Shown: positions 51,461 through 61,812, counted from the first letter of the stretch. The stretch is 64,000 nt of DNA from Neobittarella massiliensis (ex Bilen et al. 2018) (GCF_900289145.1 NZ_OKQO01000006.1:124001-188000); one strand, 5' to 3'. Notes: generated by a model from the letters alone, not told the origin. A program made the numbers and translations.

Positions 51461-52044
51461 ACAAGCTCGAGGGGTTTTACGAGCTGGCCGCCTGCGGCCT
51501 GCCCGCTGTTCCCTGGCAGGAGTACCGCCCCCATACAGTGCTCGATCCCGCCCTGCTCTGGACGGTGCGCACCGCCGTACTGCGCGGCAGCGATCTCGAT
51601 CTGCCCCGCGCCGTGGGGGTCACCGCCGAAAAGGCGCAGGCGTTCGCCGCCGCCCAGCTCTCCCGCACCCCGCCGCCCCTGGTGCTCTACTACCCGTTTT
51701 TCTGCGCCCTGAAAAGCGGCACGCTCGAGGTCGCCCCCCACCGCACCGTTATCGAGGCGGTGGATAAAGACCTCTGGAACCTCGTCACCCACGGCCGCCG
51801 CAACGTCACGCTGGTGTTTCCCCAGCAGGGCCCGCCCCAGTCCCACGGCGACGCCGACTTCCTCTCCCCGGCCCAGGTCCAGCAGCTGCAGGCCGCCGCC
51901 CGCCGGGTGCGCAGCCGCTACCGCGGCGCGCTGGCTGCCGGCCAGTCGGTGCTGCTCGAGTGGAGCTACGGCGCCCCGTCCGACCTGCAGCGCCGCGCCA
52001 CCGGCGATTTCTCGCTGGTGTTTTTAGAGATCCGCACCCTGTGA
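51457..52044 (+). CDS. Conserved-looking protein of unknown function
   Basis: 195 residues from a GTG at 51457 that overlaps the YwbE stop. Notable blocks are NKLEGFYELAACGLPAVPW, LWTVRTAVLRGSDLDLPRAV, PLVLYYPFFCALKSGTLEV and VIEAVDKDLWNLVTHGRRNV. There is no signal peptide or transmembrane helix and no motif I can name. The composition looks like a compact soluble protein. Coupling to YwbE and the sirtuin suggests a common process. The following 279 bases hold the acetyltransferase promoter and attenuator. Confidence 0.8.
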   Translation: MNKLEGFYELAACGLPAVPWQEYRPHTVLDPALLWTVRTAVLRGSDLDLPRAVGVTAEKAQAFAAAQLSRTPPPLVLYYPFFCALKSGTLEVAPHRTVIEAVDKDLWNLVTHGRRNVTLVFPQQGPPQSHGDADFLSPAQVQQLQAAARRVRSRYRGALAAGQSVLLEWSYGAPSDLQRRATGDFSLVFLEIRTL

Positions 52045-52162
52045 CCCATCTATCTGCATGATTATGGAAACACAAGTTGCAAAAACAGCTGTGCACCATG
52101 TCACAAAGCAGCCGGCCCCACCCTGTAAAAACAGGCAAACAGCCGATGATAGTCCCGTGCTC

Positions 52163-52191
52163 TTGCCATCTTCCCGCACTTTGGGTATAAT
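52163..52191 (+). promoter_or_regulatory. Promoter of the acetyltransferase gene
   Basis: TTGCCA and a perfect TATAAT, 17 bases apart, giving a leader of about 125 nt. Confidence 0.78.
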
Positions 52192-52268
52192 CGTATCAGG
52201 TTTTGCGCGACAGCACGCAAATACGCCCCGCTGCAATTTGCCGCTGCCCGTTATGCAGAAAAGCAGTT

Positions 52269-52300
52269 CGTCCCGCCTCCGCGGCGAGACGGATTTTTTT
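52269..52300 (+). terminator. Attenuator in the acetyltransferase leader
   Basis: CGTCCCGCC and GGCGAGACG pair with one mismatch around TCCGC, followed by seven T residues, 24 bases before the start codon. A terminator between a good promoter and its gene implies conditional readthrough. An ATG at 52,255 opens a leader frame across the hairpin. Confidence 0.78.
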
Positions 52301-52323
52301 GCGAAAAAAAGGAGACGACCATT

Positions 52324-52827
52324 ATGGAGACCGAAATTCTCTACACCGACGACCTCGAGCTGCGCCCGCTTACCCGGCAAGATGTCTTTGCCGTGCACGC
52401 CTTGGCCAGCGACGAAGAGGTCGCCCGTTACATGCGCTTTACCGTGCACGCCACCCTGCGCGAGAGCGAGGAGCTGGTCAACGAGTACCTGCAGTCCCCC
52501 CAAAATCACCCCTTTGCCCTCATCGAAAAGCGCACCGGCGCCTTCGTGGGCGTGTTCGTGCTCAAGGGCCAGCAGGATGGCTGCACCTACGACATGACCG
52601 CCTTCAGCGGCAAGCCCTACTGGAACAAGGGCTACAACACCCAGGTATTGGCCGCTATGCGCCGCTACGCCAGGCAGTTTCTGGGTGCCAAGGCGCTGGT
52701 GGGGCACGTGGTGGCCGGCAACACCGGATCCCGCCGGGTACTCGAGAAGAACGGCTTTTCCCTGGTCGATACCCTGTATTTCGAGGACCTGCCCGAGGGG
52801 CTCTGCGTCTACCGTCTCGAGCTGTAG
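52324..52827 (+). CDS. GNAT-family N-acetyltransferase (RimJ/RimL-like)
   Basis: 167 residues; AAAAAAAGGAGACGACC before the ATG. LELRPLTRQDVFAV at the N-terminus, GVFVLKGQQDG, the acetyl-CoA binding turn YWNKGYNTQVLAAMRRYA and HVVAGNTGSRRVLEKNGF are typical. Members acetylate ribosomal proteins, antibiotics or small metabolites. The attenuated leader is a feature often seen before antibiotic-response genes, so an inducible resistance role is possible. Confidence 0.88.
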   Translation: METEILYTDDLELRPLTRQDVFAVHALASDEEVARYMRFTVHATLRESEELVNEYLQSPQNHPFALIEKRTGAFVGVFVLKGQQDGCTYDMTAFSGKPYWNKGYNTQVLAAMRRYARQFLGAKALVGHVVAGNTGSRRVLEKNGFSLVDTLYFEDLPEGLCVYRLEL

Positions 52828-52867
52828 CCGCCCGCCCCGCCCTGTTTTGTAAGGAGGTACCCATTTT

Positions 52868-54271
<1,404 letters not shown>

Positions 54272-54295
54272 CCCCGCCCATGCCGTGCCTGCACA

Positions 54296-54343
54296 CAAAA
54301 AAAGAGCCCGGACGACCGACCGCGTCTGTCCGGGCTCTTTTTA
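54296..54343 (+). terminator. Terminator after the symporter gene
   Basis: AAAAAGAGCCCGGAC and its complement around 14 bases, with a T run. Confidence 0.92.
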
Positions 54344-54548
54344 TGTATCAAAGTTTTTTTAAAAACTCTGTATGTCTCTTTACAATACGCCCTCAACGGG
54401 CGGCGCCGCTGCCTGCCTTTACACACCCCGCTATAACGCCTGTAAATAAGCGTCTGTGGTCGTTTTTGTAGGCGTGTCCGGTGGTGGCCGGTAGCTGCTT
54501 TTCCAGTGGCCGCTCCCGGGCTGAAAGAGGGCAAAATAGGGTGTCGGT

Positions 54549-55666
54549 ATAAAGTTTACCGGCACACCCATCGCCCCAAACACCACCGCCAAGGCCAGCA
54601 TCCCCGGTGCACATCGGCAGCCGCTCATCGTCCGGGTCAACACCGGCAGCGGCATCTGCGGCTTTGGCGAGGCGGGCGTCGCCTATACCGTCGGCGACGG
54701 GGCCGGCGGCCTGCTGCTGGATTTTGCCAAGTTCATCCTCGGCATGGACCCCATGAACAGCGAAGCTATCGTGTTCGCCGCCATCAGCGCCATCGACATT
54801 GCCCTGTGGGATATCCGCGGCAAGGCGCTGGGCGTGCCGGCCTACCAGCTGCTGGGCGGCAAGACCAACAGCAAGCTGCGCAGCTATGCCAGCCAAATAC
54901 AGTTTGGCTGGGGCCCGGTGGGCACCGCCATGGTCGATTCCCAGGACTGTGCCAAGGCCACCCGCAAGGCGATGGCCGAGGGCTGTACCTGCGTAAAGGC
55001 CGATCCGGCCGGTTTTGACCTGCAGGGCAACTGGATGGCCGGGAGCAGCTGCGGCCTGCTCAAAATCCAGCAGCTGCGGGTGGCCGCCATCTGCGCGGCC
55101 GGTGGCCCCGACCCCGCTATCATCATCCGGCTGCACACTCTCACCGATACCGACACCGCCATACAGCTGGGCCGCGAGCTGGAGCAGTACCGCTGCTTTT
55201 ATGATGAAGAGCCCACCCAACCACTCAACCCCAAACTGTACCGCACCACTGAAAAGAGCGTACAGATACCGCTGGCCACCGGTGAGCGGGTCTACTCCCG
55301 CTGGGGCAGTCGGCCGTTTTTAAAGACCGCACCCTCAGCATCATCCAGCCGGACCTGTGCAATACCGGCGGCCCCACCGAGGGCAAACAGATCTGCGACT
55401 ACGCCCAGGCCTGCGATGTCGGGATACAGGTCCACGTGTGCGGCAGCCCCATCTCCACTGCGGCGGCGATGCAGCGCGAGGCGGTCATCCTCAACTTCTT
55501 CATCCACGAGCACCATCAACCCGCCCCGATACAGGACAACATCGACGGCTGTAAGTACGGCTGCCAGCCCCAAAACGGCTGCTTCTCGGTGCCTGACCGG
55601 CCGGGCGTCGGGCAGGAGCTCGCCGGCGACTGTATCGCCCGCTCCGAAGTCTCAACGGCAAAATAA
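54549..55666 (+). pseudogene. Decayed mandelate racemase/muconate lactonizing enzyme-family gene
   Basis: The enolase-superfamily sequence is readable throughout but broken. The expected start is ATA (54549), with a stop just before it. The N-terminal part reads RVNTGSGICGFGEAGVAY. The frame runs to about 55,310 (TGERVYSRWG), then shifts, and continues as LSIIQPDLCNTGGPTEGKQ to the end. A metal-ligand region reads IIIRLHTLTDTDTA, where related proteins have an acidic residue. Start loss, one frameshift and a lost ligand mark a pseudogene. It would have been an acid-sugar dehydratase-like enzyme. The upstream gap (54,344-54,548) shows nothing clear. Confidence 0.82.
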
Positions 55667-55679
55667 AAAAGCGTGTCCA

Positions 55680-56360
55680 AGTCAAGATCACCCCTAAGAG
55701 ATGTGGCTTGACACGCGGCCTATAAGGCCGTAATACAGGTCAGCGCCTAAATGGCGCTGACCTTCACTTTTGCTCAGGCCACGGTGGTTTGCTTACTTGC
55801 TACCCTTAAAAGGGTCTCCGTACTCCTTCCGCCTTAAGCTATCTTCTACTTGGGCTTGCTTTTCTTGTTCTCGTATGTATTTTACTGCGGTCACTGTATT
55901 GATTCCTACCGTGCTTACACAATACCCCGTCGCCCAGAAACTCCTGTTTCCAAACTTGTATTTCAAGTTCGCGTGCCGCTCCAATATCATCATGGCGCTT
56001 TTCCCTTTGCGATACCCCGTGATTTGCGATGCTCTGTATTTGGGCGGGATGCTCACCAGTAAGTGGATGTGGTCGGGCATCATGCGCCCCTCTATGATCT
56101 CTATCCCTTTCCATTTACACAAAGCTTTTATGATTCCCTGTATATCCTTCCGTAGCTCGCTGTATATTATTTTTCTCCTATACTTCGGGGTAAAGACGAT
56201 GTGATACTTGCATACCCATTTGTGTGTGCTAAACTATTCGCCACAGAGAAACATCCTTTCTGTTTTTGTTTGGTGGCCTGAACACGCACCACTCTATCAG
56301 ATAGGATGTTTCTTTACTTATGCCTGAATCCCACCCGCAAAGCGGGCAGTTGTTGAGTCG
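55680..56360. mobile_element. IS200/IS605-type insertion sequence (approximate limits)
   Basis: A lone IS200-type transposase is flanked by hairpins rather than terminal inverted repeats: GGCC-TATAA-GGCC and the 11-bp GGTCAGCGCC arms (55,713-55,763) on one side, CCCGC-AAA-GCGGG (56,333-56,345) on the other. This is the layout of single-strand transposing elements. Exact ends were not determined. Confidence 0.7.
55793..56244 (-). pseudogene. tnpA: IS200-type tnpA, probably frameshifted near the start
   Basis: The body is a Y1 HUH transposase: YHIVFTPKYRRKIIYSELR, the histidine pair in MMPDHIHLLVSIPPKY and a Tyr in the helix AVKYIREQEKQ. The expected N-terminus (GTG at 56244, ANSLAHT) is in another frame; one A appears missing in the run before TGGGTATGC, at about 56,224. 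Without it the upstream frame hits a stop. An alternative internal start would lose the first strand. So the copy is probably inactive by itself. Confidence 0.7.
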
Positions 56361-56472
56361 GCGCCGACAGCCGCCGACTCTTTTCGCCCCGCCCCTACAC
56401 ATATTTAAAACAGCAAAAAACGCCCATCCCCGCGCTTGCCCGGCCCGTTCTGCCCGCCTGGGGGGGCGGCGC

Positions 56473-57876
56473 TCACTTTGTCGGGCTCGTCTCCCGCCGG
56501 CTTTCGGCCGCCGCCCGGGTAATGGCCTTGTTTTTCCATCCGCCCTGAAAGTAGCGCCACAGCGAAATAGTCATCTCCACCAGGCAGCCGATGCCCATCG
56601 ACACCCACACCGCCGCAAAGCCTATGCGGCCCACCAGCACAAACACCGCCGCCGTCTGCAGCGCCATGCCCGCGGTGGTGCACACCAGCAACAGCCGCAT
56701 GTCGCCGGCGCCTTTTAAAAGCCCCTCAGCCACCAGCATGATCGCCTCGATAAACAGCACAAAGGCCACGTGGGTCAGGTGGTAGGTGCCGCCGGTGATC
56801 ACCTGGGGGGCGCTGCCGGCGTCTACAAAAAGGCCGATCAGGTGGGGCCCCAACAGCTGCAGCAGCGCAAAGGTGCAGAGCGTTGCCGCCAGCGCCATCA
56901 CGCAGCCGCAGCGAAAACCCTTTTTCACCCGCTCCACCTTGCCGGCGCCCATGTTCTGCGCCACAAAGGTCGATACCGCCAGCCCCAGGTTCATATTGAC
57001 CACAAAGGCGATCGACTGGATCTTGTTGGCCGCCGTGTAGCCCGATACCAGCATGGGCCCCAATTTGTTGATCACACTCTGAAATAAGATCGAGCTGATC
57101 GATACCGAAAGCTCCTGTGCCGTCGCCGGCACCGCCAGCCGCACAATGGTTTTCAGCATGGCCATATCCGGCGCCCGGCTCTGCCCCGGCACAGAATACT
57201 GCCGCAGCCGCCGCAATATGTGCCCAAGGGCCAGCAGTGCGCACACCACCTGTGAGAGCACCGTGGCGACGGCCACCCCGGCCACCCCCATCCCAGAGCC
57301 AATGACCAACAGCAGGTCCAGCACGACGTTTAAAAACGAGGCCAGTATCAGGTAGTAAAGCGGTGTTTTCGAATCCCCCAGCGCGCGGAACGCGCCGCTG
57401 ACGGCATTGTATAAAAACATCGGCGCCAGTCCGGCAAAATAGATGAACAGGTAGTCGGTGGCCATACCAATGGTCGCCGCCGGGGTGTTCATCAGTTGCA
57501 GCACCGGCCGCGCAAAGAGCATGCCCGCCGCCGACAGCACCACCGCCACCGCCAGGTTAAAAAACAGCGCGGTGGTCACCGATACCCGCACCGCACCGCG
57601 GTCCCCGGCCCCCAGGTACTGGCTGGTCACCACCGAGCAGCCCATGCCCAGCCCGTTGGCCACCGCAATGGCCACAAACGCGATGGGGAAGGTGCCCCCC
57701 ACTGCGCCCAGCGCCTCCGGCCCCACAAAGTTGCCCACCACGATCGAGTCCACCATGTTGTACAGCTGCTGAAAAATGTTGCCCAGCAGCATCGGCAGCG
57801 CAAAGAAAAAGATCCGCTTGGCGGGGTGCCCGGTGGTCATGTCCGCCTGCGGGTGCCCTTTTTCAAGTTTTGGCAT
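56473..57876 (-). CDS. MATE-family multidrug exporter
   Basis: 467 residues with twelve hydrophobic helices in two homologous halves. IFFFALPMLLGNIFQQLYNM with VDSIVVGNFVGPEALGAVG at the N-terminus and QELSVSISSILFQSVINKLG in the second half are typical of the NorM/DinF group. It exports organic cations using sodium or proton gradients. A leader RNA with its own promoter and terminator lies upstream. The gap after the gene up to the IS (56,361-56,472) shows nothing clear. Confidence 0.93.
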   Translation of the reverse strand: MPKLEKGHPQADMTTGHPAKRIFFFALPMLLGNIFQQLYNMVDSIVVGNFVGPEALGAVGGTFPIAFVAIAVANGLGMGCSVVTSQYLGAGDRGAVRVSVTTALFFNLAVAVVLSAAGMLFARPVLQLMNTPAATIGMATDYLFIYFAGLAPMFLYNAVSGAFRALGDSKTPLYYLILASFLNVVLDLLLVIGSGMGVAGVAVATVLSQVVCALLALGHILRRLRQYSVPGQSRAPDMAMLKTIVRLAVPATAQELSVSISSILFQSVINKLGPMLVSGYTAANKIQSIAFVVNMNLGLAVSTFVAQNMGAGKVERVKKGFRCGCVMALAATLCTFALLQLLGPHLIGLFVDAGSAPQVITGGTYHLTHVAFVLFIEAIMLVAEGLLKGAGDMRLLLVCTTAGMALQTAAVFVLVGRIGFAAVWVSMGIGCLVEMTISLWRYFQGGWKNKAITRAAAESRRETSPTK

Positions 57877-57981
57877 ATTTTTACCCCCTTTTTACAGTTT
57901 ATTAACATTTAAAGCGCGCCCAAAATGCGCCCCCGGTCACCGGCGCGCCGCCGGGCAAGCCGTTTTGGCCCATTGGGGTAC

Positions 57982-58012
57982 AAAAAAAGCACCCCTATGA
58001 AAAGGGGTGCTT
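57982..58012 (-). terminator. Terminator in the MATE leader
   Basis: GCACCCCT/AGGGGTGC followed on the minus strand by seven T residues, about 106 bases before the MATE start codon. Confidence 0.9.
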
Positions 58013-58027
58013 CGATCAGCAAAAAGC

Positions 58028-58094
58028 CCTAGATACAGGCGCTAGACCCGCCTGCAGCCACATCGGTCGCCAGTTGTCCGGCAGCCGACTGTAT
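58028..58094 (-). promoter_or_regulatory. Candidate riboswitch aptamer upstream of the MATE gene
   Basis: Read on the minus strand, P1 ATACA/TGTAT (58090-58094 with 58033-58037) encloses P2 (58062-58089, two stacked stems around ACAA) and P3 GGCG/CGCC with loop GGTCTAG. The tail CTAGG (58028-58032) can pair with that loop as a pseudoknot. The next bases GGGCTT can instead pair with AAGC-CCC of the terminator stem (an A bulges). I cannot assign it to guanidine or another known class. Confidence 0.6.
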
Positions 58095-58101
58095 GAAAAA
58101 T

Positions 58102-58130
58102 ACTTTAACAGTGTATTACATTTTTGTCAA
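58102..58130 (-). promoter_or_regulatory. Promoter of the MATE leader
   Basis: TTGACA (58125-58130) and TAAAGT (58102-58107) on the minus strand, 17 bases apart. Confidence 0.78.
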
Positions 58131-58146
58131 TAGATTTTCAAAGTGC

Positions 58147-58174
58147 TTGTACTCTGCCAAACTCATGGTAAAAT
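58147..58174 (+). promoter_or_regulatory. Promoter of the CPBP protease gene
   Basis: TTGTAC and TAAAAT, 16 bases apart, about 55 bases upstream of the start. Confidence 0.6.
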
Positions 58175-58229
58175 AAAACAAGACGGCGGCGCCCCGCGCG
58201 CCGCGACCTACAGAAAGGGATCAACGCTT

Positions 58230-59270
58230 ATGTACCAATGGCCAAACGGTCAGCCGGGCCAGCCCGGTCCGGCCTACCAGCCCTACCAGGGCTACACCCC
58301 CTACCAGCCGCCGGCTCCCTCCCCTATCGGGCCCGACGGCCGTCCCACCTTGCCCTACCTGCAAAAAAATGCCCGCAAGCTCTATAACACCGTGGGCCTG
58401 GGTCTCATCCTGCAAACAGCCATCATGTTCACCATCTCGCTGCTGTTTTCCATGGGCCTGCTGCTGTTTTCGCACACCCAGCTCTACAGCTGGCTGTACC
58501 AAAACTATCAGGGGCTCACCATGGCTCTTTCCATGGTGGCTGCCCTGGTCGGCAACCTCACCGCCTATTTCTTTATCAAGCGGTTTGCCGGCCTAAAGTC
58601 GCGCCAGGTGTTCGATTTTTCCAGGCTCAGGTTCAGCCACGTGCTCTTTGGCTTTATCGCCTGCCTGGGCGTCAACGGTGTGTTTTCGTTCCTGGTCGAC
58701 CTGCTGGGTCAGGGGCTGCGCTCGCTGGGGCTCAACCCCACCACGCCCGATTTCTCGCTGGGCGTCGGCCTGGCCGCCGACGTCATCACCGTGCTCTACG
58801 TGGTCATCGTCGCCCCCATCACCGAGGAGCTGGTGTTCCGCGGCGCGGTGCAGACCAGCCTGCGCCGGTACGGGCACTGGTTCTCCATCATCGTCACCGC
58901 CCTGCTCTTTAGCCTCATGCACGGCAACCTCTACCAGGCCATCCCCACCTTCTTTATGGCGCTGGTCATGGGCTATGTGGCCGACCGCAGCGGCACGGTG
59001 CTCCCCACTATCCTCATCCACATGCTCAATAACGGTTTTGCCCTGTTTCAAACTGCGGGCCTGGTCAGCGACCGGGTCATGTACATCATCATGGGCGCCA
59101 TCATGATCGCCGGCGTGCTCATCGTGCTGCTCTCGAAATTTTACAAAAAGGTCCCCGCACCCGACCCGGCCATCCACCCCAGCCTGCGCTGGCAGAGCCT
59201 CTGCTCCTCCTGGAGTTTTTGGGTCACCATCGCCGTCTACCTGCTGCTCATCTTTTTTGTCTATATGTAA
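58230..59270 (+). CDS. CPBP-family intramembrane metalloprotease
   Basis: 346 residues from the ATG at 58230 (AGAAAGGGATCAACGCTT). A Pro/Tyr/Gln-rich cytoplasmic head (residues 1-45, with QPYQGYTPYQPPAPS) is followed by about eight transmembrane helices. The CPBP motifs are intact: EELVFRG (glutamate pair and Arg) and FSLMHGN, plus a later HMLNNG. Members are CAAX-type proteases or bacteriocin immunity proteins. The head is reminiscent of low-complexity tails of other gut Firmicutes membrane proteins. Confidence 0.9.
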   Translation: MYQWPNGQPGQPGPAYQPYQGYTPYQPPAPSPIGPDGRPTLPYLQKNARKLYNTVGLGLILQTAIMFTISLLFSMGLLLFSHTQLYSWLYQNYQGLTMALSMVAALVGNLTAYFFIKRFAGLKSRQVFDFSRLRFSHVLFGFIACLGVNGVFSFLVDLLGQGLRSLGLNPTTPDFSLGVGLAADVITVLYVVIVAPITEELVFRGAVQTSLRRYGHWFSIIVTALLFSLMHGNLYQAIPTFFMALVMGYVADRSGTVLPTILIHMLNNGFALFQTAGLVSDRVMYIIMGAIMIAGVLIVLLSKFYKKVPAPDPAIHPSLRWQSLCSSWSFWVTIAVYLLLIFFVYM

Positions 59271-59330
59271 GTAGACCGGCAGTAGACCGGCGCCGCACTC
59301 CCGGCCGTGCGGCCGCGCCTGTCAAAACAA

Positions 59331-59375
59331 AGCGCCCGGCGCAGATACTCTGGTATCTGCGCCGGGCGCTTTTTG
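59331..59375. terminator. Terminator after the CPBP gene
   Basis: Seventeen-base arms AGCGCCCGGCGCAGATA and complement, loop CTCTGG, then TTTTT. The leftward metallopeptidase gene also ends close by. Confidence 0.9.
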
Positions 59376-59441
59376 TGCTGTCTGTCATCCCGCCACCGGC
59401 TCGGCAGTCCCTGTCTGTGGCCTTTCGGCTCTGCCGCGCGC

Positions 59442-60209
59442 TCAGGGCTCCTTGGCGCTGATGCCGATGGTCTTTTCGTACTGGGGGCTGTAGCGCGCCA
59501 GCAGCGCCTTTTGCTCCTTGGCGCTGGGCATCATGTACTGCACCAGCGCGTGGAACGGGGCCGAGTGGTTGGGGTACACCAGGTGGGCGTACTCGTGCAC
59601 CAGCACATAGCGGGCGCACTGCAGCGGTGGGTGCACCAAAAATTTATTGAGGATGATCTTCTGCGACCCGGTGTGGCAGCTGCCCCACCGCGCCCGCATC
59701 CACCAGCCGGTCACCGGCACCTTGGGCACGCCCAGCGGGGCAAACAGCGGCGCGATCTCGTCGTTCAGGGTGTCAAACAGCTGCTGCGCATACACGTCCA
59801 AAAAGCGGCGAAAAGCCAGCATGCGCCCCTTGGTATCCGAGCGCGCCGGGTACAGGATCAGGTGGTCCCCCTGCAGCACCCCGGGGCCAAACTGGCTGGC
59901 CGAGGTCGGCGGCTGTCCCGCCCCCAGCTCAATGGTGATGGTGCGCCCGAGCAGCTGCACCTCATCGCCGATCTGGCAGCTAAAGTCCGGCGGCGCCACC
60001 TGCACCGTGTCCAGTGCCCGCTGCCGTGCCCGCAGTATCCAGCGGGCCTTTTTGCACACAAAGGCGTCTATCTCCTGCTGGGGCAGGTGGTGCGGCGCCG
60101 ATACGGTCACAGTGCCGTCCGGCTGGATGCGCAGATTCAGATTTTTAACAGATTTGCGGGTCAGCTCATAGGTGATGCTGCCCTGCGGTGTCTCGGCAGT
60201 ATACTGCAT
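59442..60209 (-). CDS. YgjP-type (M48/DUF45) zinc metallopeptidase
   Basis: 255 residues. The C-terminal half has WWMRARWGSCHTGSQKIILN, a typical DUF45 block, and the zinc motif LVHEYAHLVYPNHSAPFHAL (HExxH with a third His). The N-terminal half (YELTRKSVKNLNLRIQPDG, VSAPHHLPQQEIDAFV) is the SH3-like part. Cytoplasmic; substrate unknown. It appears monocistronic. Confidence 0.92.
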   Translation of the reverse strand: MQYTAETPQGSITYELTRKSVKNLNLRIQPDGTVTVSAPHHLPQQEIDAFVCKKARWILRARQRALDTVQVAPPDFSCQIGDEVQLLGRTITIELGAGQPPTSASQFGPGVLQGDHLILYPARSDTKGRMLAFRRFLDVYAQQLFDTLNDEIAPLFAPLGVPKVPVTGWWMRARWGSCHTGSQKIILNKFLVHPPLQCARYVLVHEYAHLVYPNHSAPFHALVQYMMPSAKEQKALLARYSPQYEKTIGISAKEP

Positions 60210-60336
60210 AACTCTTCCTAACCAGGTGCACAGGTGACCCTGTGCGTTTCAAAAAGTGTACATTTCCTTTATTGTACTAGACTTTTTGCGCCCAGACAAG
60301 CCGCCGGGGCGACAAAATCGTGCTTTTTTTGTCCAG

Positions 60337-60365
60337 TTGACAGCTTTTTGTTGCCGCGGTATGAT
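60337..60365 (+). promoter_or_regulatory. Promoter of the MFS gene
   Basis: Consensus TTGACA and TATGAT, 17 bases apart, about 90 bases upstream of the start. Confidence 0.82.
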
Positions 60366-60456
60366 AAATAAATACCAAATTCAGGGCACAAGTGCTTAAA
60401 ATATGTGCACAGTACCAGCTCGTGCGGGGGCCTTCTTGGCAGAAATGGAGAAGTAT

Positions 60457-61677
60457 ATGCAGCAGACAGAGGCGAGAAAAAAGCGCCAGATGCTCGTCAT
60501 CACCGGCGCTTATGGCTTTTACTACATGGGGTACACCTCGGCGTTCTCCTTTATGATGGTGTTTTTGACCTCCAGCGGGTATAAAGACGCACAGACCGGC
60601 ATCATCTACTCGCTCATGGCCCTCATGAGCCTCATCACCCAGCCCATCCTGGGCTTTTTGTCCGACTCCAAGATCCCCATCAAAAAGCTGGTACTCTGCC
60701 TGCTGGCGGCGGCCATCCCTTTTGGTTTCGTGCTGCCGGTGGCGGCGCGCTCCTATGCGCTCGTCACCGCGTCGGTGCTGATCCTGGCCTTTTTTGACCA
60801 GTCGCTCATGGTGCTCATGGATTCCTGGACCTACATGGCCCGCGAGCAAAACGACAAGATCGTCTACAGCGTGGCCCGAGGTATGGGCTCATTCACCAGC
60901 GCCATTACCGGCCTTATCATGGGCAGAGCCATCGCCGGCTTCGGCGCCGCCTCCATCTTCTGGTTCCACGCCGGCTTTATGGCCGTCGCGCTCATCATCG
61001 CCCTGTGTTTCGACAGCGTCCCCTGCAAAAATAAGACCTCCAGCGAATCGGGGGTGCAGGGCTACAGCTTGCCCCAGGCCTTTGGCGTGCTCTGCCGCAA
61101 CAAAAAGTATATGCTCATGCTCGGCGGGCTGCTGCTGTTAAACATCGGCAACCGGGCAGTGGTCACCTATCTGCCCATGATGATCCGCAACTTCGGCGGC
61201 GGCGCGGCCGAGCAGGGCCTGTCCATCACCATGCTCACCATCGGTATCTTTCCGGTCATGCTCGTCTACCCCTACCTGGCCCGGCGTTTTCGGGTAGAAA
61301 AACTTTTGTCGGTGGCCTGTGTGCTGGTAGTCTGCCGGGTGCTCTCCATGGCAGTGGTAAACGATCTGCACGTGGTGGTGTATATGCAGCTGCTCGAAGC
61401 GTTGGCTTTCGGCCTGTATAATCCCTCTCTTATCGAGTACACCTCGCAGATCGCCCCCGCGCAGCTGCGCTCGTCGGCCATCACCATCTCCAGCGCCGTG
61501 CAGGTGGCTGTCTGCGGCATCGTCGGCAATATGCTGGCCAGCGCCTTTATGCAGTTCTGGTCGCTCAAAGCCATGTACACCGTCTACACCGTCATGGCTG
61601 TGCTGGGCCTGGTGCTCATGGCCGCCAGCATCAAAACGCCGCATAACACCGCTAAAAAACAAGAGGTCGCCGCCTAA
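60457..61677 (+). CDS. MFS permease, MFS_1-like
   Basis: 406 residues from the ATG at 60457, with GGAG six bases before; an in-frame ATG at 60445 overlaps that site. Twelve hydrophobic helices; GFLSDSKIPIKKL between helices 2 and 3 is the MFS loop. Helix 1 ends YGFYYMGYTSAFSFM, reminiscent of sugar/H+ symporters in the same subfamily as the permease at 21.8 kb. Substrate unknown. Confidence 0.85.
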   Translation: MQQTEARKKRQMLVITGAYGFYYMGYTSAFSFMMVFLTSSGYKDAQTGIIYSLMALMSLITQPILGFLSDSKIPIKKLVLCLLAAAIPFGFVLPVAARSYALVTASVLILAFFDQSLMVLMDSWTYMAREQNDKIVYSVARGMGSFTSAITGLIMGRAIAGFGAASIFWFHAGFMAVALIIALCFDSVPCKNKTSSESGVQGYSLPQAFGVLCRNKKYMLMLGGLLLLNIGNRAVVTYLPMMIRNFGGGAAEQGLSITMLTIGIFPVMLVYPYLARRFRVEKLLSVACVLVVCRVLSMAVVNDLHVVVYMQLLEALAFGLYNPSLIEYTSQIAPAQLRSSAITISSAVQVAVCGIVGNMLASAFMQFWSLKAMYTVYTVMAVLGLVLMAASIKTPHNTAKKQEVAA

Positions 61678-61697
61678 AAGTGGCGGTATCCCCACAC

Positions 61698-61741
61698 AAA
61701 AAAGCGCCGGCGCGTCAGATACAGGCAGCGCCGGCGCTTTT
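61698..61741 (+). terminator. Terminator after the MFS gene
   Basis: AAAAGCGCCGGCGC and its complement around 14 bases, ending in TTTT. Confidence 0.9.
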
Positions 61742-61749
61742 GCCGAAAG

Positions 61750-61778
61750 TTGCGCCCGGCGGCGTTTTCAGGTAAAAT
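61750..61778 (+). promoter_or_regulatory. Promoter of the DUF896 gene
   Basis: TTGCGC and TAAAAT, 17 bases apart, 34 bases before the start codon. Confidence 0.6.
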
Positions 61779-61812
61779 AGACCTGTACCGCCAACAGAGA
61801 GGAAGACCAGAC

